64,000 nt of DNA from Candidatus Gastranaerophilales bacterium (GCA_947624645.1 CANQLG010000007.1:26816-90815); one strand, 5' to 3'; counted from the first letter of the stretch, positions 54,593 to 63,347 are shown. A program made the numbers and translations. Notes: generated by a model not told the origin, from the letters alone.

Positions 54593-56222
54593 TGTCGGCT
54601 CCTTCTATTTGTATAAAGGCGGTTAATTTCCCCTCTGTGTTTTGATTTTGTTCGTCTTTGACTTTGTATGATATAGTGTTTATCCCTTTTTGCAGATATT
54701 TTGAAATATTAATATGCATCTCTTTTTCTTTTAATGGTATTATAAGCTCTTTATTGTTTATACAAACAAGCAATTCATTATGCTTTGAAGAATTAATAAG
54801 CAATAATTCGGCTTTTTTTGTATTTGAATAGAACTCATCTTCAACGGTATCGGAATTTGAAATTTCAATTGGTATTGTCGCAAGTTTTATTCCGTCATAA
54901 TAATGCAAAAGTATTTGGTCAAAACTATATCCTTCGGATGCCATCTTTCCTGCACCCCATTGGCTAAGCCCTACCCCATGCCCAAAACCTCCGCCGAAAA
55001 ATTTATAAACGGGCATTTCTGAATCTATATAATTTATTACAAAATTAGCGCTCGGAAGTGAGATTCCGTTCTTTTGAAAACAACGCCTGATAACTAATTC
55101 TTTTTGTACTACAAAAATATTTTTATCTGTTTTAATTTCAAGTTCTATAATTTTACCCGAGTCGCCTCTTTTTAGTGCTTTTATTGATATTAAATTTCCT
55201 ATTGATTCGCCTTCCGTAATTGCAGGTGAGATAAATCCTGTTTTTGCTTGAGCGGGAAGTGTTTTTGTCAGTACTGATTCTAATTCTTCCTTTGTCCATT
55301 CTTTAGACCATCTGTAATATGGAGATAAATCATCAAAAGCCTCGGGTTTTGACGTATAAAATTTTTCGGCTTCTTCATCGGTATTTAGCTTGTTAAATTC
55401 TTTTTTATCGGGTTTTGCCTGTAAATAAGATATATCCTCTGACGGAAATTCTCTTGTTTTAGGGTCTGAAAATGCGTAAGCATAACTTTCCGTATAGCCT
55501 CCTGCTGTTGAACTGTATAGAGCTAAGATAGGTTTATTTTTATCATCTAAAGCGATAATGTTATTGGTTTGTTCAACGGCTTTATCCGAAAGCTCTTCTT
55601 CAGTATTAGCTCCGTAGTATACTTGGCAGGCTACGGAATCACATAAATCAAATTCAGAATATGCTTTAATTCTCGGAGTAATTGCATAATTTCTTGCCGC
55701 AACACTCTGAGCTTTTAATGCCTCAAGTCCGAATCTTACGGGCATTTCATTTGGAACAACACCTCTAAGATAATCCTTTAAACTTAATACATTTACAACC
55801 GCAAATTTGCTTATGTCTTTTGTGCTCCTTGTAATCTCCATATAACCTCTATATGAAGCCTGTTTACCTTTCCTTTTTAAATTTGATAAGGATATAAAAT
55901 TACCCTCTTTAGGTGTTATCAAAATAGGTCCTGTCAAATTCTTAGCTTTTAATTCTTCATCAACATAAACTCTAAACAGATTATTTCCCGAAGTTATTTT
56001 TACAATTTCTGATTCATCGGTTATAGGTATCGTATACCCTGACGCAGAATCTAAAACATTTAATTTATTTGCATTTATAAACTCAATTGTGTCATATAAA
56101 TATTTTTTAAAATTTGTATCGCTAACTCCGACACGTACAGGGATATTATCGTCTGATGCGAGCATAATTCCGCTGTTTAAAGCCAAAATTATAATTAAAA
56201 TATATTTAAAAATTTTGCGCAT
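54585..56222 (-). CDS. spoIID: SpoIID/LytB-domain protein
   Basis: 545 residues. A signal peptide or anchor covers residues 1-22. The SpoIID domain contains YLRGVVPNEMP, LKAQSVAARNYA, STAGGYTESY and GGGFGHGVGLSQWGA, including the acidic and glycine-rich residues of this lytic-transglycosylase-like fold. A C-terminal beta region (about 430-545) is unassigned. SpoIID cuts denuded glycan strands in Bacillus; in non-sporulating relatives it remodels the wall. A homologue in a MurJ operon supports a wall role. Confidence 0.87.
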   Translation of the reverse strand: MRKIFKYILIIILALNSGIMLASDDNIPVRVGVSDTNFKKYLYDTIEFINANKLNVLDSASGYTIPITDESEIVKITSGNNLFRVYVDEELKAKNLTGPILITPKEGNFISLSNLKRKGKQASYRGYMEITRSTKDISKFAVVNVLSLKDYLRGVVPNEMPVRFGLEALKAQSVAARNYAITPRIKAYSEFDLCDSVACQVYYGANTEEELSDKAVEQTNNIIALDDKNKPILALYSSTAGGYTESYAYAFSDPKTREFPSEDISYLQAKPDKKEFNKLNTDEEAEKFYTSKPEAFDDLSPYYRWSKEWTKEELESVLTKTLPAQAKTGFISPAITEGESIGNLISIKALKRGDSGKIIELEIKTDKNIFVVQKELVIRRCFQKNGISLPSANFVINYIDSEMPVYKFFGGGFGHGVGLSQWGAGKMASEGYSFDQILLHYYDGIKLATIPIEISNSDTVEDEFYSNTKKAELLLINSSKHNELLVCINNKELIIPLKEKEMHINISKYLQKGINTISYKVKDEQNQNTEGKLTAFIQIEGADSE

Positions 56223-56307
56223 GCATCTTACTCCCTATCCTGTTTTATTATAAAATAAAGAGGTAATAAAGTTAACAATTTAATCAGATTCACGGTAAGG
56301 AAAAATT

Positions 56308-57510
56308 ATGAGTTTAAATTCTACTCCATCATCAGAACGTATACAAATAGGTTTTTTCGGAAAAAGAAACAGCGGAAAATCAAGTTTAATAAATGCTTTG
56401 ACTAATCAAAATTTATCAATCGTATCCGAAATTAAAGGAACAACCACGGACCCTGTTCAAAAAGCCATGGAATTATTACCTCTTGGGCCCGTTGTAATTA
56501 TAGATACCGCCGGTTATGATGATGAGGGCGAACTCGGTTTGTTAAGAATTGAAAAAACCATGCAAATACTTAATAAGGTTGATATTGCTGTTTTGACGGC
56601 GGATGCAACTGTCGGATTATCTGATGAAGACAAAGATTTTATAAAAAAGTTTGAACAAAAAAATATTAAATATATTATTGTATACAATAAATCAGATTTG
56701 TTGGAATTTCTTCCCCCGACAAAACCTAATGAAATTTTTGTAAGCTCGCACTTAAAAACCAACATAGACAAATTGAAAGAATTAATATCTCAAATATATG
56801 AAAAAAATCCCCAAAAAAAGGAACTGCTTCAAGATTTAATAAATAAAAATGATACTGCAATTCTTGTTACTCCGATAGATGGTGCAGCGCCAAAAGGCAG
56901 ATTGATTTTGCCTCAGCAGCAGGTACTGAGAAGTTTATTGGATAAAGGAGCAATTACACTTGTTGTTCAAGCTGATGAACTTATACAGGCACTTAAAATA
57001 TGCGGCAATTCTCCTAAAATTGTTATAACGGATTCACAAGTTTTTGAAAAAGTTAAAGATATAGTACCTAAAGATATATTATTAACTTCATTTTCAATTA
57101 TTTTTGCCCGATATAAAGGAGTACTCGATAAAGCTGTAAAAGCTTTAAACGTTTTACCGAATTTAAATAACAATGATTTAATATTAATAAGTGAAGGCTG
57201 TACGCACCATCGCCAATGTGATGATATAGGTACGGTAAAACTTCCAAAATGGATTCAATCTTATACAAATAAAACTTTTAATTTTGAATTTACTTCGGGG
57301 CAAGGTTTCCCTGCTGATTTATCAAAATATAAATTTATAATACATTGCGGTGGCTGCATGTTAAATGATAAAGAGGTATTATCTCGTTATGAATCAGCAC
57401 AAGCTCAAAATATTCCGATGACAAATTACGGCATTTTAATTGCTCAAATGAACGGAATTTTAAAACGTAGTCTTGAACCGTTTAATGATATATATGATTT
57501 GTTAAGATAA
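56308..57510 (+). CDS. hydF: [FeFe]-hydrogenase maturation GTPase HydF
   Basis: 400 residues. The GTPase domain has G18-KRNSGKSS, GTTTDP and DTAGYDDEG. The C-terminal cluster-binding set is C298-x-H300-x46-C347-x2-C350, in GCTHHRQCDDIG and IHCGGCML, which matches the HydF consensus. HydF is the scaffold on which the diiron subcluster is built before transfer to hydrogenase. hydE, hydG and hydrogenase itself are not in the window. AAGGA lies upstream of the ATG. Its presence implies hydrogen metabolism by [FeFe]-hydrogenase. Confidence 0.93.
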   Translation: MSLNSTPSSERIQIGFFGKRNSGKSSLINALTNQNLSIVSEIKGTTTDPVQKAMELLPLGPVVIIDTAGYDDEGELGLLRIEKTMQILNKVDIAVLTADATVGLSDEDKDFIKKFEQKNIKYIIVYNKSDLLEFLPPTKPNEIFVSSHLKTNIDKLKELISQIYEKNPQKKELLQDLINKNDTAILVTPIDGAAPKGRLILPQQQVLRSLLDKGAITLVVQADELIQALKICGNSPKIVITDSQVFEKVKDIVPKDILLTSFSIIFARYKGVLDKAVKALNVLPNLNNNDLILISEGCTHHRQCDDIGTVKLPKWIQSYTNKTFNFEFTSGQGFPADLSKYKFIIHCGGCMLNDKEVLSRYESAQAQNIPMTNYGILIAQMNGILKRSLEPFNDIYDLLR

Positions 57511-57660
57511 ATTAAATATATTAATTTTTGTAAATATACTCAAACTCCCTATTCATAATAGAAATAGCCAAATTATCCTATTTGCTATAATACAAAAACG
57601 CAATTTTTTGAATATATATTTTTTATATAAAATATATAGCAAAATAGAAGCGAGGATAAT

Positions 57661-57945
57661 ATGAATAATTTTATTGGAAGTAAACTTAGCGATTATGTAA
57701 ATGGTTATAAATCTTCATTATTTAAAGATAATGTAGATAAAGAAGTAGAAGATATAGATTTTTCTGACGTAGATTATTGTTTAGGTGAAACAGAATTGAA
57801 TGGAAATGGTATTCCCGGTAACGGTATTGCCGGTAATGGTATATCAGGAAATGGTATATCGGGTAACGGAGAATCTGATTTTATCAGTTTTGATATAGAT
57901 TTTGATGAATTAACTGATGACTTTATATCTTCGGAAGATGATTAA
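57661..57945 (+). CDS. Small acidic protein with GNGIx repeats
   Basis: 94 residues. GAGGA lies 7 bases before the ATG. An N-terminal 45 residues rich in Asp and Glu, then four tandem five-residue units GNGI(P/A/S) (residues about 48-70), then an acidic tail (DFDELTDDFISSEDD). It has one Cys (YCLGE), no signal peptide and no membrane segment. I recognise no family. The leader-plus-repeat layout recalls substrate or precursor peptides, but no modifying enzyme is adjacent. The 150 bases upstream carry a TATAAT at 57586-57591 as a possible promoter. Confidence 0.6.
   Translation: MNNFIGSKLSDYVNGYKSSLFKDNVDKEVEDIDFSDVDYCLGETELNGNGIPGNGIAGNGISGNGISGNGESDFISFDIDFDELTDDFISSEDD
57802..57870 (+). repeat. 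15-bp tandem repeat encoding GNGIx
   Basis: Four 15-base units and a partial fifth in frame, each near GGTAATGGTATATCA. Third-position differences separate the units. Because units are whole codons, changes in copy number would keep the frame. Confidence 0.85.
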
Positions 57946-57978
57946 AATATATAAACAAAAAATTATTACATAAAAAAT

Positions 57979-58003
57979 AAAACTCCTGTTTAACAGGAGT
58001 TTT
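57979..58003. terminator. Bidirectional terminator
   Basis: AAAACTCCTG (57979-57988) pairs with CAGGAGTTTT (57994-58003) around TTTAA. It separates the convergent GNGIx gene and the ABC permease, and includes the first bases of the permease stop. Confidence 0.85.
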
Positions 58004-58844
58004 ATCCTTTTACGGCACCTTCAGTATTACCTGAAACAAAGTATTTTTGCATAGCAACAAAAAATATAATAATAGGTATTATGGATATAATGGAACCCGC
58101 TGCGATATAACGCCAGTTTGCGCTAAATATACCTTGCAGGTCGTTAACTCCGACGGGAAGCGTAAATAATGTTTTATTTGTTAAAACAATACTCGGCCAC
58201 AGAAACTCACCCCAAGAACCGATAAATGTAAAAATAGCTAAAACAGCTAAACTCGGTGCACATACAGGCAGGAGAATTTTACGCCAGATGTTTATTATGC
58301 TGCATCCGTCAATAAATGCAGCTTCTTCAAGTTCCTTTGGCACCGATAAAAAAGCCTGCCTCATTAGGAATATTCCAAAAGCATTCACCGCAAAAGGCAA
58401 AATTAATCCTAAATATCCCGTTACATATCCGTACGAATCAACCAAATGAAGCTTTAATACAATCAAATACACGGGCAGCATTATAGCCTGAAACGGAATC
58501 ATAATTGTTGCCAGAACTAAGCAGAATATAAAATTTTTTCCCTTAAATTCCATACGTGCTAAAGGATATGCTGCAAGAGAAGATAGAATTAAGTTTAAAA
58601 TAACTGTGAATGCTGCCACTATAAAGCTGTTTAAAAAATACAAAAGAAAAGGTATTTGATGCCAAACCCCTATAAAATTTTCAAATGTAAAATCTTGCGG
58701 TATAAATATCGGCGGATAGGCAAAGATATTTTCATTACTGCCTTTTAATGCCGTAGATATTAACCATATAAATGGAAATAAAGATATAAATGAAATAAAA
58801 ATTAAAAAGCTGTGTATGCTAAAACCTTTAATAAATTTTCTCAT
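58002..58844 (-). CDS. Sugar ABC transporter permease (MalG/UgpE type)
   Basis: 280 residues with six membrane segments. The EAA loop EEAAFIDGCSIINIWRKILL contacts the ATPase. The family belongs to carbohydrate-uptake transporters of the CUT1 class. It overlaps the partner permease by one base. No ATPase or substrate-binding gene lies next to the pair, so the substrate cannot be told. Confidence 0.88.
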   Translation of the reverse strand: MRKFIKGFSIHSFLIFISFISLFPFIWLISTALKGSNENIFAYPPIFIPQDFTFENFIGVWHQIPFLLYFLNSFIVAAFTVILNLILSSLAAYPLARMEFKGKNFIFCLVLATIMIPFQAIMLPVYLIVLKLHLVDSYGYVTGYLGLILPFAVNAFGIFLMRQAFLSVPKELEEAAFIDGCSIINIWRKILLPVCAPSLAVLAIFTFIGSWGEFLWPSIVLTNKTLFTLPVGVNDLQGIFSANWRYIAAGSIISIIPIIIFFVAMQKYFVSGNTEGAVKG

Positions 58845-59716
58845 TAAAATTTATACCTCTTATTTTCAAAAAATATGATATTAACAAATGAAAACGCCAT
58901 AATAACAACTAAAAGGATAACCGAGGCAGAAGCCGCCATGGATAAATCCAAATTTTCAAAGGCTCTTTCATAAATATAATAAACGATTGTTTTAGTTGAA
59001 TTTAAAGGCCCGCCTTTTGTCATAACGTATATTTCCGCAAAGACTTTTAATGCCGAAATAGATGAAACCGTAACAACAAGTGCAATAGTCGGCATAAGAT
59101 GCGGAACCGTAACCGTTAAATGCTTTATAAATTCGTTAGCTCCGTCAATATCGGCAGCTTCGTATAAATCTTTTGGAACACCTATCAATGCAGACAAATA
59201 TATCATCATATAATATCCGATGCCTTTATATATTGTTACCAATGCAACCGCAAATAAAGCAAATTTTGTATCTGTTAGCCATCCTATCGGATTAAATCCT
59301 ATTTGTTCCAATATATAATTTAATATCCCCTGTTGGGCGTACAACCATTTAAAGGCAATCGCTACAACAACTATTGAAACTACGACAGGCAAGTATATAA
59401 GTACTTTGTATATATTGATTCCTTTGATTTTTTGGTTAATAAAGATTGCTACAATTAAGGGAAATATTGCTAAAACAGGAACACACATCAGTAAAAACAT
59501 AAATGTATTAAATATTGTTGTATAAAATTCTTTTGATTTTAAAATCACGGAATAATTGGATAAACCTGCAAATACGGGATTGTATATATCGCCTGAATAA
59601 TCTTTGAAACTTAATATTATTGTATAAATAAACGGAATAAAAAAGAATATTACAAGCATTACCAGCGCAGGTAACAGAAAAATATACGGAATGTATTTTT
59701 TATAATAGTTATTCAA
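58844..59716 (-). CDS. Sugar ABC transporter permease (MalF/UgpA type)
   Basis: 290 residues with six membrane segments. The EAA loop is LYEAADIDGANEFIKHLTVT, and QQGILNYILEQIGFNPIGW fits the MalF/UgpA periplasmic loop. With the following permease it forms the membrane channel of a CUT1 transporter. The ATPase may be a shared MsiK/UgpC-like protein encoded elsewhere (family knowledge, inference here). Confidence 0.88.
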   Translation of the reverse strand: MNNYYKKYIPYIFLLPALVMLVIFFFIPFIYTIILSFKDYSGDIYNPVFAGLSNYSVILKSKEFYTTIFNTFMFLLMCVPVLAIFPLIVAIFINQKIKGINIYKVLIYLPVVVSIVVVAIAFKWLYAQQGILNYILEQIGFNPIGWLTDTKFALFAVALVTIYKGIGYYMMIYLSALIGVPKDLYEAADIDGANEFIKHLTVTVPHLMPTIALVVTVSSISALKVFAEIYVMTKGGPLNSTKTIVYYIYERAFENLDLSMAASASVILLVVIMAFSFVNIIFFENKRYKF

Positions 59717-59777
59717 TAATTATACCTTTTTTCATTATTATATATGCAATTAATCAGATTTGCACTATAATAATATT

Positions 59778-60500
59778 ATGAAGTTCTTAAAAGATTTAAA
59801 AAAATGTTATTTGGAATTCCTCTTAAAATTGGTGAAGAAAAAAGACAAAGAGGATTTATTATATAAAAGTTCAACAACAAAGCGCACAATGAACTCAAGC
59901 GCTACTTTAAAACTTTCTACACAGACTGAACAAAAAAAGAAAGAAATAGATGAAACATTAGAAAATCTGATAAAAGAATATATTAATACTCCGGAAAAGC
60001 TTATGAAATATATGTTAAATCAAGGAATGAAAGTATATCAGCTTAAAAATGCCAACAAACTTCTTCTAAAGCTCGGAGAACAAGAGGGGTTTATAACTCC
60101 GTTAAGGGGGAAAAAGGCTTTAACATTAAATATGTTTTTATCCTCAATCCTTGAAAAAAAGATTAATATCAGTTTTAAAACAGGCGAAATGTTTATTTTT
60201 AATGACGGCAAAGTGGAAATATATACACTTGCACGTGCTTTATACAAATATTACGGATTTAAAAGGAATATGCCCGGATACGATTATAAATCGCAAGAAA
60301 TCTATAAAAAAGTATACAGAAGTGATTCAAATAAAAAATCAATATTCGGCGGATTTTCTCTAAATCAGCTTTACGCTTGTAAAGAGGCTATGGCTCGGGA
60401 TATGGAATCTATAAATTTTGCCATAAGTCTTTCGGAAAAATATGCAGGCTCAAAGAATGTTTTGAAAAAGCTTCAGGATGACAATTCGGCAAATATATAA
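59778..60500 (+). CDS. Protein of unknown function
   Basis: 240 residues from ATG 59778. No Shine-Dalgarno; TATAAT at 59766-59771 is only 6 bases before the ATG, so the message may be leaderless, though no good -35 is seen. The N-terminus is very basic (KKCYLEFLLKLVKKKDKED), followed by a Ser/Thr region and a mixed domain (TPLRGKKALTLNMFLSSILE; DGKVEIYTLARALYKYYGF). No membrane segment or signal. I recognise no family. Confidence 0.55.
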   Translation: MKFLKDLKKCYLEFLLKLVKKKDKEDLLYKSSTTKRTMNSSATLKLSTQTEQKKKEIDETLENLIKEYINTPEKLMKYMLNQGMKVYQLKNANKLLLKLGEQEGFITPLRGKKALTLNMFLSSILEKKINISFKTGEMFIFNDGKVEIYTLARALYKYYGFKRNMPGYDYKSQEIYKKVYRSDSNKKSIFGGFSLNQLYACKEAMARDMESINFAISLSEKYAGSKNVLKKLQDDNSANI

Positions 60501-60524
60501 AACTTATTTCATAAAAATTTTGTA

Positions 60525-60553
60525 TAGACAAAACAATAATAAATTGATATAAT
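60525..60553 (+). promoter_or_regulatory. Promoter of pilin-like gene 3
   Basis: TAGACA (60525-60530), a 17-base spacer, TATAAT (60548-60553). The -10 context TTGATATAAT is the same as for pilin-like gene 1. Confidence 0.65.
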
Positions 60554-60577
60554 TACACTACAAATATGAAAAACGCT

Positions 60578-61256
60578 ATGAATAAACGAAATACCCCCCC
60601 CCAAGACAGTAAAATGCAGTAATGGTTTTACTTTAGCGGAAGTTCTTATTACACTGGTTATAATTGGTGTTATTGCAGCAATAACAATACCTTCAGTCTT
60701 ACAATCGACTGCCAGACAGGAAGTTATTTCAAGATTAAAGAAATCATATTCGGTATTACGCAATTCTCAAACTCGTGCACAAGCTGCTTATGGGGATTAT
60801 AGTTCTTGGGATACTGCACAAGAAATAGGAATTCATGAATATTTTAGCAAATATATTAAACCTTATTTAAATATTCAAAAAGTATGTACAACACTTGAAG
60901 AATGTGGATATGATTCTAAAATATATGACTGTTCGGGAAAAACAAGTTCCGCTTTATTAATAAATGAAGATAGAATATTATTTACCACTATTGATGGCTT
61001 CGGTTATTCGTTTATAGCCAGAGTTGACGGTTGGTCCGGTATGCGTGTTGATATAAACGGAGCTAAAGGTCCAAATAAAGTCGGACATGATATTTTTACA
61101 TTTCATAGATTTGAGGGAGGAATACAACCTGATATGTTTAATAGTTCAGCAGAAACTATTAATTCATATTGTGCCAGAAATAGCAGCGGGGACTCTTGTT
61201 TGGCAAAATTAATGCGAGATGGATGGCAATTCAACAACGACTATGGTTGTTGGTGA
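60578..61256 (+). CDS. Type IV pilin-like protein 3, interrupted at a poly-C tract (OFF as sequenced)
   Basis: Two in-frame ATGs (60566 and 60578) precede MNKRNTPP and nine C; the frame then stops at TAA 60620-60622. With 8 or 11 C it runs to 61256 and gives about 225 residues: a leader ending CSNG, the prepilin helix GFTLAEVLITLVIIGVIA, and a globular domain with QKVCTTLEECGY, VDINGAKGPNKVG and the C-terminal NDYGCW. It is a close paralog of the gene at 24946 over its whole length, in the same orientation. There is no other lesion in the frame, so one slippage event would switch it on. Confidence 0.72.
60594..60602 (+). repeat. Poly-C tract (9 C) in pilin-like gene 3
   Basis: Nine consecutive C after AATAAACGAAATA, the same context as in the two other copies. 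Loss of one C or gain of two restores the frame. Confidence 0.9.
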
Positions 61257-61285
61257 AACCTATACAAAAAAAATAAATTATTGTT

Positions 61286-63055
61286 CTATATTAATTCGTT
61301 TTCATTTACTTCTAACGGCAGTTTGACCATAAAAATTGAGCCCTCGCCCTCTTTGCTTTGAACGGTTACAAACCCGTTATGGTGTTTTTCAACGGTCATT
61401 TTTACCAAATGTAATCCTAAACCTGTACCTTTTATTGTATGAGTTGCATTTTCAACTCTGTAAAATCTGTCAAAAATCTTTTCCAAATGTTCTTTAGCTA
61501 TACCAATACCGTTATCTTTGACGGAAAATTCAACATATTTTGAATCATCGGATAATTGAGCGGAAACTGTTATTTCTTTACCCTCGGGCGAATACTTAAT
61601 TGCATTTGATAAAAGATTTCTTATAACTCTGTCAATACTCTCTACATTAACAGGTACACTAGGAAGTTTTTCGGGCTTTATAAAAGATATAACGATTTGC
61701 TTTTCATCTGCAAGTATTTTTATGGAATTTATATTTTGTTCCAATAACTCAATGATATTAGTGTATTCTTTTTTAAGCACTATATTGCCAGACTCTAATC
61801 TTGAGAAGTCTAAAATATCGTTAACCATTGTATGAAGCCGTTTTGCTTCTTTATCAAGAGTCTGCAAAAATTCTTTTTTTGTTTCTTCATCAAATCCGTC
61901 GCCGTCATTACAAAGAGTATCTATATATGTTCTTAAAACCGTAACGGGAGTTCTTAGTTCGTGTGAAACATTGGAGATAAATGTATTTTTGAGTTTATTT
62001 ACCTCTGTTTCACGTGTTATATCAATTAAAACAATAATGTAGCCAACGTAGTCCTGTTGTTTTGAAAACATAGGAGAAATCATTGATTTGATGGTTTTTT
62101 TCCCTGCTTCAATATTAAATTCAACGGGTTTTTGTTCAATAATATTCAGGGGGGTATCTTTAAATTCTTCAATTTTGGCAAGGAAACATTGTTGTCCGTG
62201 AGAATCGATGTAATTTTGAATTTTCGTATTAACAAAATTTTTCTCTTCAATATCAAGCATAGCCAGTGCGGCAGAATTGGCAAGAACAACCGTGTCAAAG
62301 TTATCACAAACGATAACTCCGTTAATAATACTCATAAGTACGGCCTCAAGCTTATTGCGCTCTAAAGTGAGCTGCTCTATATTTTGTTCTTCATATTTAG
62401 AAAGGATTTTAGACATATCATTAAATGCTTGGGTCAATTCGCCGGAATTTTGAGTGTCGAGTTTAACACCAAATTGCCCCGTTGAAATTTGTTTTACGCC
62501 TTTATACAGATTTTTAAGCTCTTGCGACATCAGAATGAAACTTAAAAGTAAAAGCAGAGTAAAAGTAAACCACGTAAGTGCAAAAATCCCGAATAAACTT
62601 TTTTTTGTTGCGGAGGAAATCAGCTTAATTCCCTTTCCCGTAAGCCCAACCGTAACAAAACCAATGATTTTCCCGTTAGAAATAACAGGTGAATTTACAT
62701 TGACTAAAGTTTCTTCTTCCGCTACGGGCAGATGATTTTTTGATGAATATATCACATTATTGTTTTTATCTTTGTATTCAATGAAAGAAACATCTTCATT
62801 TTCTGAAATAAAAGAAGAATAACGATCTTTAAGAATTATTGATTTTTCTTCCGCAGAAATATTTTCAAAATCGGAAGATTGGGCGGCTATTGCTTTTGTC
62901 ATAAGTTGAGCAAATTCGGAATAATTCTTATCCAATTTATTTTGGATGTTATTTATGGCAAAAATCGAAATTAAGGCAATTACAAACGAACCGATAAAAA
63001 GCCATGTAAAAATGATTTTAGCCTGTGTATTCAAATGAAAGATTTTTAAGTTCAT
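61286..63055 (-). CDS. PhoR-like sensor histidine kinase
   Basis: 589 residues. Membrane segments at about 13-35 and 154-176 enclose an extracytoplasmic sensor domain; then HAMP (about 177-225), PAS (about 235-350), the HisKA helix with phospho-acceptor H365 in SNVSHELRTP, and the ATPase domain with N484 in NLLSNAIKYSP, DNGIGIAKEHLEKIFDRFYR and GTGLGLHLVK. It autophosphorylates in response to an envelope or external signal. The domain order is that of PhoR/VicK kinases. No response regulator is adjacent. Confidence 0.92.
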   Translation of the reverse strand: MNLKIFHLNTQAKIIFTWLFIGSFVIALISIFAINNIQNKLDKNYSEFAQLMTKAIAAQSSDFENISAEEKSIILKDRYSSFISENEDVSFIEYKDKNNNVIYSSKNHLPVAEEETLVNVNSPVISNGKIIGFVTVGLTGKGIKLISSATKKSLFGIFALTWFTFTLLLLLSFILMSQELKNLYKGVKQISTGQFGVKLDTQNSGELTQAFNDMSKILSKYEEQNIEQLTLERNKLEAVLMSIINGVIVCDNFDTVVLANSAALAMLDIEEKNFVNTKIQNYIDSHGQQCFLAKIEEFKDTPLNIIEQKPVEFNIEAGKKTIKSMISPMFSKQQDYVGYIIVLIDITRETEVNKLKNTFISNVSHELRTPVTVLRTYIDTLCNDGDGFDEETKKEFLQTLDKEAKRLHTMVNDILDFSRLESGNIVLKKEYTNIIELLEQNINSIKILADEKQIVISFIKPEKLPSVPVNVESIDRVIRNLLSNAIKYSPEGKEITVSAQLSDDSKYVEFSVKDNGIGIAKEHLEKIFDRFYRVENATHTIKGTGLGLHLVKMTVEKHHNGFVTVQSKEGEGSIFMVKLPLEVNENELI

Positions 63056-63065
63056 AATTAAAATT

Positions 63066-63094
63066 ATTATAACATTCTGAAATAAAATTGTCCG
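63066..63094 (-). promoter_or_regulatory. Histidine kinase promoter, near-leaderless
   Basis: On the minus strand: CGGACA (63089-63094), a 17-base spacer, TATAAT (63066-63071) with TGT in front (extended -10). Only 10 bases separate the -10 from the kinase ATG, leaving about 4 bases of 5' leader and no room for a ribosome-binding site. Confidence 0.5.
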
Positions 63095-63186
63095 AACAAA
63101 ATTTTATAATAAGCCTATAAGTGGTTTTACAAAGCAAAGAGGGAAAAGAAGTGGGTTCTACTTGGATTATATAAGCGAAAAATATT

Positions 63187-63237
63187 AAAAGCCAAGCAAG
63201 GGACTTGACAGTATAAGTCAAGTAACATAAAGCTTTT
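63187..63237. promoter_or_regulatory. Nested inverted repeats upstream of rpoB
   Basis: ACTTGAC (63203-63209) and GTCAAGT (63217-63223) pair perfectly around 7 bases, enclosed by AAAAGC (63187-63192) and GCTTTT (63232-63237). The gap 63056-63424 is the longest in the window. This could be an operator, a structured leader or a small RNA; CTTGG at 63161-63165 can also pair with CCAAG at 63192-63196. No known RNA family is recognised. Confidence 0.35.
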
Positions 63238-63269
63238 GAGTAATTAACACAATAATATTAGAAAAAATG

Positions 63270-63287
63270 TTAACAAATGCTTAACAA
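63270..63287. promoter_or_regulatory. Two TTAACAA direct repeats, 11-bp period
   Basis: TTAACAA at 63270-63276 and 63281-63287, exactly one helical turn apart. Tandem sites of this spacing are typical of OmpR/PhoB-family regulators, and the cyanobacterial Pho box has a TTAAC core. A third TTAACAC at 63244-63250 is out of phase. The repeats lie between a PhoR-like kinase and rpoB. Confidence 0.35.
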
Positions 63288-63311
63288 AAGGATTAAAAAA
63301 AAGTTTTTTTC

Positions 63312-63347
63312 TTGACGCTGTGGTTTTAGCAAGTATCATTTTATAAT
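63312..63347 (+). promoter_or_regulatory. rpoB promoter region
   Basis: TTGACG (63312-63317) with TATCAT (63334-63339) at a 16-base spacing; TATAAT at 63342-63347 is a better -10 but has no matching -35. It lies about 80 bases before the rpoB start. Which -10 is used is not decidable from sequence. Confidence 0.5.

Noticed and set aside
61041..61256. A separate 71-residue gene starting at 61041
   Set aside because: It is the C-terminal part of pilin-like gene 3; upstream sequence in the same frame encodes the rest of the pilin.
63120..63240. A tRNA or known small RNA upstream of rpoB
   Set aside because: There are short helices but no cloverleaf, no TTCGA-like T-loop pattern and no match to a remembered RNA family; it is left as a structured region.
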